Shown here: positions 32,633 through 41,379 of the stretch, one piece after another
Position numbering within the stretch: position 1 is the first letter of the stretch
Layout: every line of letters starts with the position of its first letter
Program-made: the position numbers and the translations under genes
The notes under the pieces: model-generated
Told to the model about the DNA's origin: nothing
Databases searched by the model: none
Seen by the model: the letters and a program-made list of their open reading frames with translations, nothing else
DNA from: CAZHNW01 sp942491575
GTDB taxonomy: Bacteria > Spirochaetota > UBA4802 > UBA5550
Length of the DNA stretch: 64,000 bases
Assembly (NCBI GenBank): GCA_942491575.1
Contig: CALOBT010000031.1
Span: forward strand, 1-64,000
Direction of reading: 5' to 3'

Positions 32633-33490
32633 TTAGTAGGGCAGCTCATAGTCATACTCGAGGCTCTCGATGTATTTGTCATATGTTTCCTGGTCGGGAA
32701 TCTTGATGTTGTGGGACTGGGGAAGATTCTCGATCATACAGTGATCCTTTCCCTTTATGGTATGGGCAATAATCATTGCGGGTTTCTCCTTTACCGCCTG
32801 TGCCTTTTTAATGGCGTCATAAATCTCATCCCAGCTGTGGCCGTCAATTTCGAAAACCTCCCATCCGAAGGCACGCCATTTATCTGTAAGTGGTTCCAGG
32901 GAAAGGACCTCATCGGTGGTGCCGTCGATCTGAAGTTTGTTGTAGTCGCAGAAGGCCACAAGATTGTCGAGTTTCTGGTGGGCTGCAAACATTCCCGCCT
33001 CCCAGTTCTGACCCTCGTTGCTTTCTCCGTCACCGATTATACAAAAGGTGGTATAATCTTTTTTGTTCATTTTTCCCGCCAGGGCAATTCCCGCAGCGCA
33101 GGAGAGACCCTGTCCCAGGGAGCCCGCTGTCATGTCGATTCCCGGGGTTTGTATCTGGTCTACATGGCTCGGGAGCCGCGTGCCGTTTTCATTAAGTGTT
33201 GCCAGCCATGTCCTGGGAAAGAATCCCCGGTATGCAAGCATTGCATAGAGTACGGGGCCCGCGTGTCCCTTGGAGAGGACCAGTCTGTCACGGTCTTCCC
33301 AGCGTGGATTTTCAGGGTCGTACTGCATGATTCGGTCATAAAGAGTCACAATAATTTCCACGAGGCTGAGAGCCCCTCCAAGATGACCTGACCCGGATCG
33401 GCAGATCATATCGGTAATAACATAACGGAGTTCCTGTGAAAATTTATCGAAGGTTTCTTTTTTAAATTCAGGGTGAGTGATTTTGCTCAT
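32633..33490 (-). CDS. Transketolase, N-terminal subunit, candidate SqwG
   Basis: The thiamine-diphosphate half: SGSGHLGGALSLVEIIVTLY, LSKGHAGPVLYAMLAYRGF and the TPP/metal motif GDGESNEGQNWEAGMFAA ... CDYNKLQIDG are all present; 285 residues is normal for split N-subunits. AGGAGGGG lies just upstream of the ATG at 33490. The gene lies between the DASS transporter gene (16 bases away) and its partner subunit. Substrate specificity is not visible, but a housekeeping transketolase would not be expected beside an RpiB paralogue, two anion transporters and an aldehyde oxidoreductase under a sugar-type operator. Confidence 0.93.
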   Translation of the reverse strand: MSKITHPEFKKETFDKFSQELRYVITDMICRSGSGHLGGALSLVEIIVTLYDRIMQYDPENPRWEDRDRLVLSKGHAGPVLYAMLAYRGFFPRTWLATLNENGTRLPSHVDQIQTPGIDMTAGSLGQGLSCAAGIALAGKMNKKDYTTFCIIGDGESNEGQNWEAGMFAAHQKLDNLVAFCDYNKLQIDGTTDEVLSLEPLTDKWRAFGWEVFEIDGHSWDEIYDAIKKAQAVKEKPAMIIAHTIKGKDHCMIENLPQSHNIKIPDQETYDKYIESLEYDYELPY

Positions 33491-33506
33491 TTTCCCCTCC
33501 TAATAA

Positions 33507-34976
33507 TCAATTTAATATGCCAAGGATACGGCCCATGCCGTATACCGAAACAGTTACACAAATAGATGATGCGATGGTCATGAATAATCCCGCCTTTACC
33601 ATGTCCCCGATTGAAAAATATCCCGATGAATAGGGAATTACATTGGTGGGGGTGGAAGTTACGAGAATAAAGGCGAGACTCGATGTGATCCCCGCGGGAA
33701 TTGCCAGTAGTGCCGGATCAAGTTTCAATGAACCCGCCAGGGCAATCAGAAGGGGAACAACAATAATACCGGTGACGGTATTGCTGGAGAACATCACCTT
33801 CAGGAGTGATACACCCAGGACTATGATAAATATTATCATTGCGGGATGCAGATTCCCGATGGCCCTGAAGGATATCCATGCAACCCACTGGGCGGCACCG
33901 GTTTTATATATGGCCATGCCCAGGGCAAGTCCCGTCACAATCAGTATGATGCCCCCCCAGCTGATATCATTTTCAGCTTCCTTCCATGAAAGGACCTCCA
34001 GGCCCGGAAGGAAAAAGAAGAGGCTGCATGCGATGGCCACATAGGATATTGAAAGAAAACTTATGGCACCGCCGGTCCATTCTTTGATGAAGGGGCCCAG
34101 TATCCAGAGGGAAATGGTCAGGAGAAAGATGGCGATTACAGATATTTCTTTTCCAGTTATTTTTCCCAGCTGTCGGGCCTGCTCTTCTATATCCTCTTCT
34201 GACATGGAGAGGTCGATTTTTTCCAGGGGAAATGTTTTTATCAGGATAATCCATCCGAAGGGAATCATTAAAATCATTGCGGGGTACCCGAGGGCCATCC
34301 ACTGTAAAAATGAAAAATCAATACCAGCCAGATCCTTCAGGAACCCTATGGTGAGGGGATTGGGGCCGCATCCCGCAGGGGTTGATATTCCACCGATCAG
34401 GGGCCCCCATGCACAGGCGATCATCAATGCCCTGCCGAAGTTGCTCTGAAGGGGTTTCAGGTTCGCATCCCTCAGTATTGAAACACCGATGGGCATCAGC
34501 ATTGCCGCCACGGCCATGTCGGTTATCCATCCCGACATGAGTGCCCCCACCACCAGGAATGCAAGTACGATTAAACGCGGGCTGTGGCCAAGGTGTTTCA
34601 GCACCTGCATGGCAATTCGTTTAAGAAGAGTGGTGCGGCCGATTGCCGCAGAAAATATCAGTACACCGATAAAAAAGAGAATAATATGATTACCGAAACC
34701 GTCTTTAACCAGCTCCTTGAAGTCTGCTGCTCCGGTCATAACCAGTACTACCATAGCAAGGAGTCCCGTCACCGCGAAGGGGAGGCCTTCTGTAACCCAG
34801 AGAAGTACCGCCAGGGTAAGGGCAGCCAGTGTTGCCTTTCCCTTTATGGAGAGAATGATTATTTCGTCCCCCGCCTGTATCGGGTCTGGCTGTGGTAGTG
34901 CCAGGATCACTCCGAAAATAGCAAATGCCAGGAGCGTAAAAATTATTTTTTTGTTTTTTGAGATAATTTGTACCAT
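33507..34976 (-). CDS. DASS (SLC13)-family anion transporter
   Basis: About 12 membrane segments in 489 residues. The two substrate-site hairpins are recognisable: CGPNPLTIGF and STPTNVIPYSSG, with KVMFSSNTVTGIIVVPLL corresponding to the Ser-Asn-Thr motif of the family. DASS proteins carry dicarboxylates, sulfate and related anions, usually with sodium, and some exchange them. A role here as exporter or exchanger of sulfoacetate, or uptake of a sulfonate, would match the operon; direction is not inferable. AGAGG stands before the ATG. Part of the operon that runs from 36833 to about 31040. Confidence 0.9.
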   Translation of the reverse strand: MVQIISKNKKIIFTLLAFAIFGVILALPQPDPIQAGDEIIILSIKGKATLAALTLAVLLWVTEGLPFAVTGLLAMVVLVMTGAADFKELVKDGFGNHIILFFIGVLIFSAAIGRTTLLKRIAMQVLKHLGHSPRLIVLAFLVVGALMSGWITDMAVAAMLMPIGVSILRDANLKPLQSNFGRALMIACAWGPLIGGISTPAGCGPNPLTIGFLKDLAGIDFSFLQWMALGYPAMILMIPFGWIILIKTFPLEKIDLSMSEEDIEEQARQLGKITGKEISVIAIFLLTISLWILGPFIKEWTGGAISFLSISYVAIACSLFFFLPGLEVLSWKEAENDISWGGIILIVTGLALGMAIYKTGAAQWVAWISFRAIGNLHPAMIIFIIVLGVSLLKVMFSSNTVTGIIVVPLLIALAGSLKLDPALLAIPAGITSSLAFILVTSTPTNVIPYSSGYFSIGDMVKAGLFMTIASSICVTVSVYGMGRILGILN

Positions 34977-35000
34977 AGCCTTTATACCTCTTAAAAAATT

Positions 35001-36833
35001 TCAGGAAGCTACTCCCGGCAGTATGGGAATTTCAAGTTCAGCCAGTATCTTTTCCGTGGGAATTCCATCGTTATTATATCCGCGGAGTTCGTAGTAAACA
35101 CTGAGCATTCCCTCCAGCTGATCCTCGGTGCAGCAGCGTCCCTTCACAGGGCCGTCGGGAATCGGTTCCTTCATGACCCTGTAGGGTAGAATGTCATCAT
35201 CCCTGGTCAATCCCCTTCTAGAGTTAATGTAGCGTTCCATTATATAGATACGGGTTCCTGCAATATGAAATTCGTCAATGGAAAAATTGAATCCGGTGAC
35301 GGCATTAATGACTTCCCTCAGCTCTTCATTTATTTGAGAACCGAAACCCCTTTCTGTGATGAAACGGCACGTTACCAGGGAATCTCCCAGTGCCGTAAAA
35401 TTTTCACTATTACAGACATACCATGGCTGTTTAACAAATCCCGGATCACTCTCCGGTACAAGGTATTTTGGCCTGCCGTCGTGATGACTTCCCCCCCGGT
35501 TGGAGGTGGCATATGCGAGAGACATTGGGCGAAGGCCCCTGGCACTGTGACCGGCAATCTCCATTCCCTTCACGGCGTAGAGATACCTGTCACTGCCCTT
35601 TCCAAATTTTTTCGCAAGTCTGGCGGATCCAAGGGCGAGAAATTCCCCGATGCCTTCACGGGCGGCTGTTTTTTTTATCAAGCCCTCCAGGTCGTTGCTG
35701 CTGCCGAAGCTTAAACTTCCCCCCAAATCATCTTCTGAAATAATTTCGTTATCAATGCATTCCGCGACAAAGGAGAGGGTGACTCCCATGGAGATGGTGT
35801 CGAGGCCGAGGCGGTCGCAAAGGCCGTTGGCGTTGAATATTGAAACAAGATCACTGTTCTCCAGCATGGAACCGAAGGCATAAATGGTTTCGTATTCAGG
35901 CATCTTGATTTCGCTGTTTTTGAAGTGACCGCGCGGGACCAATACGTCCTTACCGCATGCAATGGGACAGCGGTAGCATGCGGTATTGCGGGTCTTGTAG
36001 CGGGTTTCAATCTCCTCTCCGCTGATCGCATCCGCTTCGGCAAAGGTTTCCCGGGAATTGTTACGCGTCGCCAGCATCCCCCTGTTGTTGAGTATATTGA
36101 CAAGTACCGGGGTGCCGGTTTTGGTAAGCACCGCGGCATTTTCCCTCAAGCTGCTGATTCGTTCTTTATATATTTTTTTTAATTTATCTGCATCGGCAAT
36201 TTCCGGCTCATAGGAACCTGCAGCGGCTATGCCCTTGAAATTTTTTGATCCAAGCACTGCACCGAGTCCCCCGCGGCCAGCTGCACTGGGACGGCTTCCG
36301 CTGCACATGATATTGGCAAAGAGGACCCTGTTTTCTCCTGCGGGACCGATGAGGGCTGTTTCAATTTTTCGGGACTCATTTTCAGTAATTTTTTTATGGG
36401 CTTCTTCAGCGTCAAGACCACTGAGATGCGCGGCATCCTGGAGTGTTGCTTTGCCGTCATTGATGAAAAGGTAAACCGGTGATTCACTGCAGCCGGTTAT
36501 GGTCACTGCGTCAAAGCCGCTTCTTTTCAGCGCCGCGGCAAAATCGCCGCCGAAATTGGAATCGGCAAAATATCCCGTGAGGGGTGAAATGCCCCCCAGG
36601 TGTCCCCTCCCTGTGCCCCAGAGGCAAGATCCGTTGAGGGGGCCCGTGGCAAAAACCACGGCATTTCCCGGTGAAAAGGCTTCTGAATGGGGGGGCACCA
36701 CGCGGTGAATAATTTCCGCAATAAAGCCGTTTCCTCCGATCCATCGGCGTGCGTAGTCGCTGTCAAATGTTTCGGTAGTGAGGGTCTTCTCAGTAAGATT
36801 AACGGTTAATGTTTTTCCACAGTATCCAAACAT
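35001..36833 (-). CDS. Aldehyde:ferredoxin oxidoreductase (tungsten AOR family)
   Basis: A 610-residue AOR protein: N-terminal MFGYCGKTLTVNLTEKT, GPLNGSCLWGTGRGHLGGISP, and SAAGRGGLGAVLGSKN, which contacts the bis-pterin cofactor. The [4Fe-4S] ligands are CYRCPIAC with the fourth Cys in GLCDRLGLDTIS. AORs oxidise aldehydes to carboxylic acids with ferredoxin as acceptor. It is the first gene of the transketolase operon, right after the ATCGTTTTCGAT promoter, so the predicted substrate is sulfoacetaldehyde; known sulfo-TK clusters use NAD-linked dehydrogenases or reductases for this step. AGAGGAA precedes the ATG. Family is certain, substrate inferred. Confidence 0.92.
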   Translation of the reverse strand: MFGYCGKTLTVNLTEKTLTTETFDSDYARRWIGGNGFIAEIIHRVVPPHSEAFSPGNAVVFATGPLNGSCLWGTGRGHLGGISPLTGYFADSNFGGDFAAALKRSGFDAVTITGCSESPVYLFINDGKATLQDAAHLSGLDAEEAHKKITENESRKIETALIGPAGENRVLFANIMCSGSRPSAAGRGGLGAVLGSKNFKGIAAAGSYEPEIADADKLKKIYKERISSLRENAAVLTKTGTPVLVNILNNRGMLATRNNSRETFAEADAISGEEIETRYKTRNTACYRCPIACGKDVLVPRGHFKNSEIKMPEYETIYAFGSMLENSDLVSIFNANGLCDRLGLDTISMGVTLSFVAECIDNEIISEDDLGGSLSFGSSNDLEGLIKKTAAREGIGEFLALGSARLAKKFGKGSDRYLYAVKGMEIAGHSARGLRPMSLAYATSNRGGSHHDGRPKYLVPESDPGFVKQPWYVCNSENFTALGDSLVTCRFITERGFGSQINEELREVINAVTGFNFSIDEFHIAGTRIYIMERYINSRRGLTRDDDILPYRVMKEPIPDGPVKGRCCTEDQLEGMLSVYYELRGYNNDGIPTEKILAELEIPILPGVAS

Positions 36834-36921
36834 GGTTCCTCTTTGCGGGTAAACCGGCTCATTCGGGAATTTTTAAGCCGATCTGCCTGTTATTCATTCT
36901 GGAAGTTTGCCTCTGTTCAGG

Positions 36922-36961
36922 CTGTTGACAATTAAATCGAAAACGATATAAATGTCAACAG
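36922..36961 (-). promoter_or_regulatory. Promoter with ATCGTTTTCGAT operator for the transketolase/AOR operon
   Basis: On the minus strand: TTGACA (36958-36953), 17 bases, TTAATT (36935-36930). The spacer contains the palindrome ATCG-N4-CGAT at 36936-36947. A wider dyad encloses it: CTGTTGACA and TGTCAACAG at the two ends of the 40 bases, symmetrical about the same centre. The same 12-base operator at the same place relative to -35 occurs at 51782-51810, before the isomerase and GH31 genes. The binding protein is unknown; the ROK protein at 60163 is a candidate. Confidence 0.72.
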
Positions 36962-37029
36962 AAAATGATGATTTTTTAGCGAAACCGGATGCTTATTTGT
37001 GGAGAGGGGGGTGTTGAAGAAGAATCGAA

Positions 37030-37110
37030 GGGGTCAGAGCCTCCAGGAGGCTCTGACCCCAAGGGTTTTAGGAATTATGCACTATTATAAGAAATAGGGT
37101 CTGACCCCCC
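37030..37110. repeat. REP-like hairpin and a third copy
   Basis: GGGGTCAGAGCCTCC (37030-37044) and its exact complement (37046-37060) are separated by a single base, forming a perfect 15-bp hairpin, the most complete copy in the window. A further copy, GGGTCTGACCCCCC, is at 37097-37110. They lie between the GMC gene end and the AOR promoter and could act as a terminator-like structure after the GMC gene. Confidence 0.8.
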
Positions 37111-37116
37111 ATGGTA

Positions 37117-38472
37117 TCAATTACTTGTTGCCTTTCTCGTCTCTGATTTTACTTTTTTCAGCATAAATTTTGCCAGGAGACGTGACATTGCCATAATGCT
37201 GAGGCTTGGGGGTGCCCCTGGAGAAACGGGAAAAAGGCTGGCATCACAGACAAGGAGATTTTCGAATTCGGTATTAAATTCATGATCCACATATTTTCCC
37301 ATCTCGATGGTGCCCCCGGGGTGTCCCCCCGCCCAGCGTAACTGGGAGAGACTTTTTTCTTTTACGCCGGCTTTAATCATTATCTCCTGGGCCACCTCAA
37401 CTCCCCGGTTCATTCGGCGAATATCATTTTCCGTCATCGGTTTGCTGGTTTTTTCGTTGGGATATATTTCTCCCTGGTCATCTTCCGCCAGTTTCACAAA
37501 AAGTCCCATGCCCCTTTTTACCCAGGGAAGTTTATACCAGTTTTCCAGCATCACCCCCGGGCGCACGATATTCATCACACACCAGGTGCCCCAGGAGGCG
37601 CTATTGCCGATCATGAAGCCGTCGGATTCCGCGTATGATTCGATTGCATGAGTAAATGTCTGTTCCCCCCACTGGCCCCCGTGGGGGTCTTTGCTGGTAC
37701 CGTAAAGAATGGTCATGGGATCCATAAAGAAACGTTTTCCCGCATAATTGATTCCTGACCGGAGGAGAATGCCGGGACTTCCGATACCCCCCGCTGCCAG
37801 AATTATTTTCCCGCCGTAAATCTTTTTGCCGCTTTGCAGCTGGATGCCTTCGGCTTTGCGGCCCGCTTTGTCAAAAAGAATTTTATCCACGGGAGAAGAG
37901 ACCATCAGTTCAGCGCCGTATTTTTCTGTTGCCTCATCTATATATCTGCGGGTTGTCCATTTTGCGTCATGGGGGCATCCCATCATGCACCAGTCGCAGC
38001 CGAGTTTACATTTTTCAGGATCTACAAATTTTTCCTGTTCCTCGAAGGGAGTACCCATTTGCTCCGCCGCTTCCAACATTCTGGAGAGGCCCCTGTTTTT
38101 TCCCCTGTTGAAGAATTCCGGGGAAAGATTGCGCACACCGATTTCTTTTTTAATTTCCGCAGCTTCGGGACGGAAGTCGATTCCCATGGCATTGATAAGT
38201 TTTTGAGTCGGTTCAAAAACATTCCCCTGGTATATCATTGAAGAGCCCCCCACGGTAAGTCCCCTCTCCATGACAACGCCTTCCTTTGAACGATTAAATA
38301 CAAAGAATTTTTCCGAAAGGCGCATCCCCATGGGAAAGCCGAGAAGACGTTTGTGGTAGGCTCCCCGTTCTACAATGAGCACCTTTTTTCCCGCCTTTGC
38401 CAGTTCAAGGGCCACCGGGGCTCCCCCGGGACCGGTACCTACTACTATAAATTCATATTCTTTCTTTTCCAT
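37117..38472 (-). CDS. GMC-family FAD oxidoreductase with a Cys cluster
   Basis: A 451-residue flavoprotein: FAD dinucleotide motif VGTGPGGAPVALELAKAGKK, GLTVGGSSMIYQG, AAGGIGSPGILLRSG and the C-terminal GGHPGGTIEMG with the active-site His region; SPGAPPSLSIMAMSR closes the FAD site. GMC enzymes oxidise alcohols to aldehydes or ketones. Unusual is CKLGCDWCMMGCPHDAKW (CX3CX2CX3CP), also present in long-chain alcohol oxidase-like members and suggestive of a metal or Fe-S site. Because the neighbours are anaerobic-type enzymes, it may act as a dehydrogenase with an electron carrier instead of oxygen. It is the last gene of the minus-strand block starting at 41139. Confidence 0.88.
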   Translation of the reverse strand: MEKKEYEFIVVGTGPGGAPVALELAKAGKKVLIVERGAYHKRLLGFPMGMRLSEKFFVFNRSKEGVVMERGLTVGGSSMIYQGNVFEPTQKLINAMGIDFRPEAAEIKKEIGVRNLSPEFFNRGKNRGLSRMLEAAEQMGTPFEEQEKFVDPEKCKLGCDWCMMGCPHDAKWTTRRYIDEATEKYGAELMVSSPVDKILFDKAGRKAEGIQLQSGKKIYGGKIILAAGGIGSPGILLRSGINYAGKRFFMDPMTILYGTSKDPHGGQWGEQTFTHAIESYAESDGFMIGNSASWGTWCVMNIVRPGVMLENWYKLPWVKRGMGLFVKLAEDDQGEIYPNEKTSKPMTENDIRRMNRGVEVAQEIMIKAGVKEKSLSQLRWAGGHPGGTIEMGKYVDHEFNTEFENLLVCDASLFPVSPGAPPSLSIMAMSRLLAKFMLKKVKSETRKATSN

Positions 38473-38569
38473 GAGAACCTCTTATTTTTTTTGATGAATC
38501 TCCGGAGAGATGTTGTGTGGGCCCCGCAGGGCAAACTCATTATATCTCCGGCTTATCGTTGTAGAAAAA

Positions 38570-39730
38570 TCATGATAAGGAATAAATCCTGTTCTTTATT
38601 TCTCTCTTATTTCGCACCTGCTCAAAAAATGCCTGGACTCGTGTCTTAACCTGACCACTGTCGTTCCCGTAGAGTTCACGCTCCAGTGCCAGAAGGGGAA
38701 AGGGCTGTACCGCTGATTCCTTCCGCAGGATAAAAATCTCTCCCCCCCAGAGGTCGCAGAACTTCAGTTTCTCCGCGATTACCGCATCAACACGATATTC
38801 ATGGCGAATGGTGTTGAGGAACTGTAGTCTCTGAAAAAAATCATTCATTATGCGGGGACAGCTGAGGTGTGAAAGGTAGCGTGCCGCAAGGGCCTGTACC
38901 GGTTCCTCCCCGGTATCCACCATGGTATCGAAGTGGCGTCTTCCGAGACAGAGGTTGTCCGCCACAATGACCCCTCCGCTTTCTTCAATCATCTCCAGGT
39001 GTGCCGGTTCCTCCATGCAGCCTCCCGTGAGGAAGAGGCGCAGGTCTTCATCTTTATTGACCCTTCGGCCATGGCAGGCCGTGAGAACTTCCTCTAAAAT
39101 TTCAATGCCCTTTTCTATGGGGAGGGAAGTGACGGCAAGTATAACCCGCAGCATTTCGCTTCCATGAATGGGAACCTCCTCCTGTTTGCGAAGGGCATAC
39201 AGCTTTTCAAGGAGTTCTCTTTTACGGTTATAGAGGAGAATGGATGCGCTAAGACTTTCTTCGGTAATGGTGAGGCCGTAATGTTCTTCGATGCCGTGAA
39301 TAAATGCATGCAATCCCCGGGTGAAGTCTTCCAGGGCGAGGGCGTTGATGACATGGGGGGCCGTGAACATGTAGCGGAAATCCGGCTGAAGGTCCGCATG
39401 GCGCCAGTTGTCATAGAGACGCCTTGTGTGATCGCATCCGTTCATAAAGACTATTCCTTTCAGGAAGGAGAAGTCTTCCCGAAGGGCTTTGTCGAAACAG
39501 TTGCGAACAAAGGTGCAGTTGATCGCGGCAAAATAGATGTCGCCCTTCTGGGTGCCGCGGCTTGCCACGGCGCGCATCCGGTAGGGGATGAATCCCGCGG
39601 CATGAATTATTTCCTCCGGGACATAGGAGCAGAAGTAGCCCATGATTCCCTGGGTTTTTTTTGCCGCCGCGAGAAGTTCCTCATTGGCGGTGGTTTCTGC
39701 CATTGATTTGATGGTATCGAATATTTCCAT
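38570..39730 (-). CDS. 2-hydroxyacyl-CoA dehydratase family subunit (HgdB/BcrC-like)
   Basis: The family pattern is clear: GYFCSYVPEEIIHAAGFIPYRM at the start, then INCTFVRNCFDKALR and GIVFMNGCDHTRRLYDNW, with Cys that bind the [4Fe-4S] cluster. Members are 2-hydroxyglutaryl- or lactoyl-CoA dehydratases and class I benzoyl-CoA reductases; 387 residues is typical of HgdB or BcrC. The ATG at 39730 overlaps the stop of the partner gene as TAATG, so the two are translationally coupled; a GTG at 39739 is an alternative start. These enzymes need an ATP-dependent activator (HgdC or BcrAD type), which is not in the window. Confidence 0.88.
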   Translation of the reverse strand: MEIFDTIKSMAETTANEELLAAAKKTQGIMGYFCSYVPEEIIHAAGFIPYRMRAVASRGTQKGDIYFAAINCTFVRNCFDKALREDFSFLKGIVFMNGCDHTRRLYDNWRHADLQPDFRYMFTAPHVINALALEDFTRGLHAFIHGIEEHYGLTITEESLSASILLYNRKRELLEKLYALRKQEEVPIHGSEMLRVILAVTSLPIEKGIEILEEVLTACHGRRVNKDEDLRLFLTGGCMEEPAHLEMIEESGGVIVADNLCLGRRHFDTMVDTGEEPVQALAARYLSHLSCPRIMNDFFQRLQFLNTIRHEYRVDAVIAEKLKFCDLWGGEIFILRKESAVQPFPLLALERELYGNDSGQVKTRVQAFFEQVRNKREIKNRIYSLS

Positions 39731-41139
39731 TATGCCCACCCGTGTTTTTTAAAGAAGGCCGTAACTTCCTCCCGTACCCCCTGTTCATCGAGGTGCCGCT
39801 GGTCCATAATGTCGATGTCAAGGTAAAGGACAGGAAGGTTTCTTCTTTTGCAGATATCCTGTATTATTTTCAGGGCGGCCCATCCGTGTTTGCATCCCTG
39901 GTGCCCCGTAAAGATCATACAGTCCACGCTATAGGAATCGATGGCTTCTTCCATTTCATTGGTGATAAATTCCACTGGACCGTGGCACTGCCTTCCCATG
40001 GCAAGGTGCATCTGGGTTATTGCAAAATCACGGATCATCGATTCCCGGGAGGATGTGTCAACATGGACCGTGGAGACATTGCCGATGAAATCAGCCACCA
40101 CCACGGCGCCGAATTCCTCCTCCATCCATTTGAATATATAGGTGAAAAAGGCAATGGGGGGAAACCAGAGGAGGACACGGATCTTTTCCTTCTTTACGAT
40201 TCCCTTCCCTTTGAGGTAACGTTTTCGGACTGCCCTGTGAAGGTGTTCAGCCATTTTCAGGGCATGGGGAGAGCGTACATTCAGTTCCCGTACCACCCAG
40301 GCAAGTTCCAGGTTGAAATGGGTCCCGGGGCATGGGGTGGCGCGGTGCATCTCGGTAATCTCTGTGAGGTAGGAATTAAATTTGTTAAGGTGTTCCATCA
40401 TTCCTTCCAGTTTCTCCCAGTCAATCTCTCCCTCCAGGTGTTCCTCCAGGAATTCAATCTGTGCCCATACCTGTTTTGCCACGTACTCATAGGAATATGA
40501 TTCCTTCCAGTAGGGGATATCGAAGATAAAGGAGGGAACCTGCATCAGGTACTCCAGTGACTGATTAATAGAGACATTGGTATCACAGGGATGTGATCCC
40601 ACAATTGTGAGGGCAGGTTTCGGCAGCTGGTCGAGAAGATAGGCACCCATGTCACACTTCATGGCAGAGCAGTACTCTATGGGAACCCCTTCCTTCTCTG
40701 CTTCGGCGATGAGGCTGCTGGGGCCTTCGGTCCCATAGACATTGCCGAAGACATTGAGTATTGCGGGATTAAAGGAAGTAACGTCAAAGGATTCAAGGAG
40801 CTCGGGATTGAGAATCCATTCGACCCAGACAATGGGTTTGCCGGTTTTTACACTCTGGAGTACTTCATTGATGTTTTCAATAATTGCCTTTGCCCCGTAT
40901 CCGTAGGCCTTCAGAATATCCGGGGGAATTTTACCGGCGCCAAAAGTAAGAAGGCCGTACCGGAGTTTTTTATTGAGCCATGTCTCCTTCAGAGGGACAT
41001 ATAGGGGACGAAGGATGAAAAGTAGTACCGTAGTGAAGCGCGGTACCTTTGAGAGAAAGTATATGGCATAGAGGAGAATACGCGTCAGTCGCAGCATGTG
41101 ATACTGCTTAAGTTTGTCGAAATTCCTGCCAGAGCCCAT
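39730..41139 (-). CDS. 2-hydroxyacyl-CoA dehydratase family subunit (HgdA/BcrB-like)
   Basis: The larger partner: TGHQGCKHGWAALKIIQD with LPVLYLDIDIMD is the conserved C-terminal part of HgdB-superfamily proteins; CSAMKCDMGAYLLDQLPKP and VGSHPCDTNVSINQSLEYL provide further Cys. I set the start at 41139 (MGSGRNFDKLKQ), with GGGGGAAG upstream; the open frame continues to 41460 through non-coding sequence that would overlap the divergent thiolase gene. The result is 469 residues. With the subunit that follows it forms a heterodimer predicted to do a radical reduction or dehydration of an acyl-CoA. Confidence 0.85.
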   Translation of the reverse strand: MGSGRNFDKLKQYHMLRLTRILLYAIYFLSKVPRFTTVLLFILRPLYVPLKETWLNKKLRYGLLTFGAGKIPPDILKAYGYGAKAIIENINEVLQSVKTGKPIVWVEWILNPELLESFDVTSFNPAILNVFGNVYGTEGPSSLIAEAEKEGVPIEYCSAMKCDMGAYLLDQLPKPALTIVGSHPCDTNVSINQSLEYLMQVPSFIFDIPYWKESYSYEYVAKQVWAQIEFLEEHLEGEIDWEKLEGMMEHLNKFNSYLTEITEMHRATPCPGTHFNLELAWVVRELNVRSPHALKMAEHLHRAVRKRYLKGKGIVKKEKIRVLLWFPPIAFFTYIFKWMEEEFGAVVVADFIGNVSTVHVDTSSRESMIRDFAITQMHLAMGRQCHGPVEFITNEMEEAIDSYSVDCMIFTGHQGCKHGWAALKIIQDICKRRNLPVLYLDIDIMDQRHLDEQGVREEVTAFFKKHGWA

Positions 41140-41379
41140 AAACTTCCCCCATTGTGAAAAGTGTAGCATAACTATAAGTAGGAGGAGAGCCCCTGTCTTA
41201 CATTTATTAAAGATTCTCCGGAGAATATTGATAGAGTGCCACTGTACTGGGTGGGGGTGATTTTTTGCTGTATCATGGAGAAAGTAGTACTTTTTGAAGT
41301 TACCGTATAATAGCTTCAACAGGTATAAGACAAAAATTATGTTATCTCTTATGTTAATATTCAATAAAAATATAAATGG

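Noticed and set aside
32711..33391. 226-residue open frame on the plus strand
   Set aside because: Antisense to the transketolase N-subunit, which has complete TPP motifs; no ribosome site.
33507..34976. DASS transporter as the sulfoquinovose importer
   Set aside because: Possible but not supportable: the family carries small di-anions, and export of the sulfonate end product is equally likely, so no direction is claimed.
39742..40500. 252-residue open frame on the plus strand
   Set aside because: Lies fully antisense to the HgdA-like gene, whose protein motifs are clear; long antisense frames are expected in GC-richer coding DNA.
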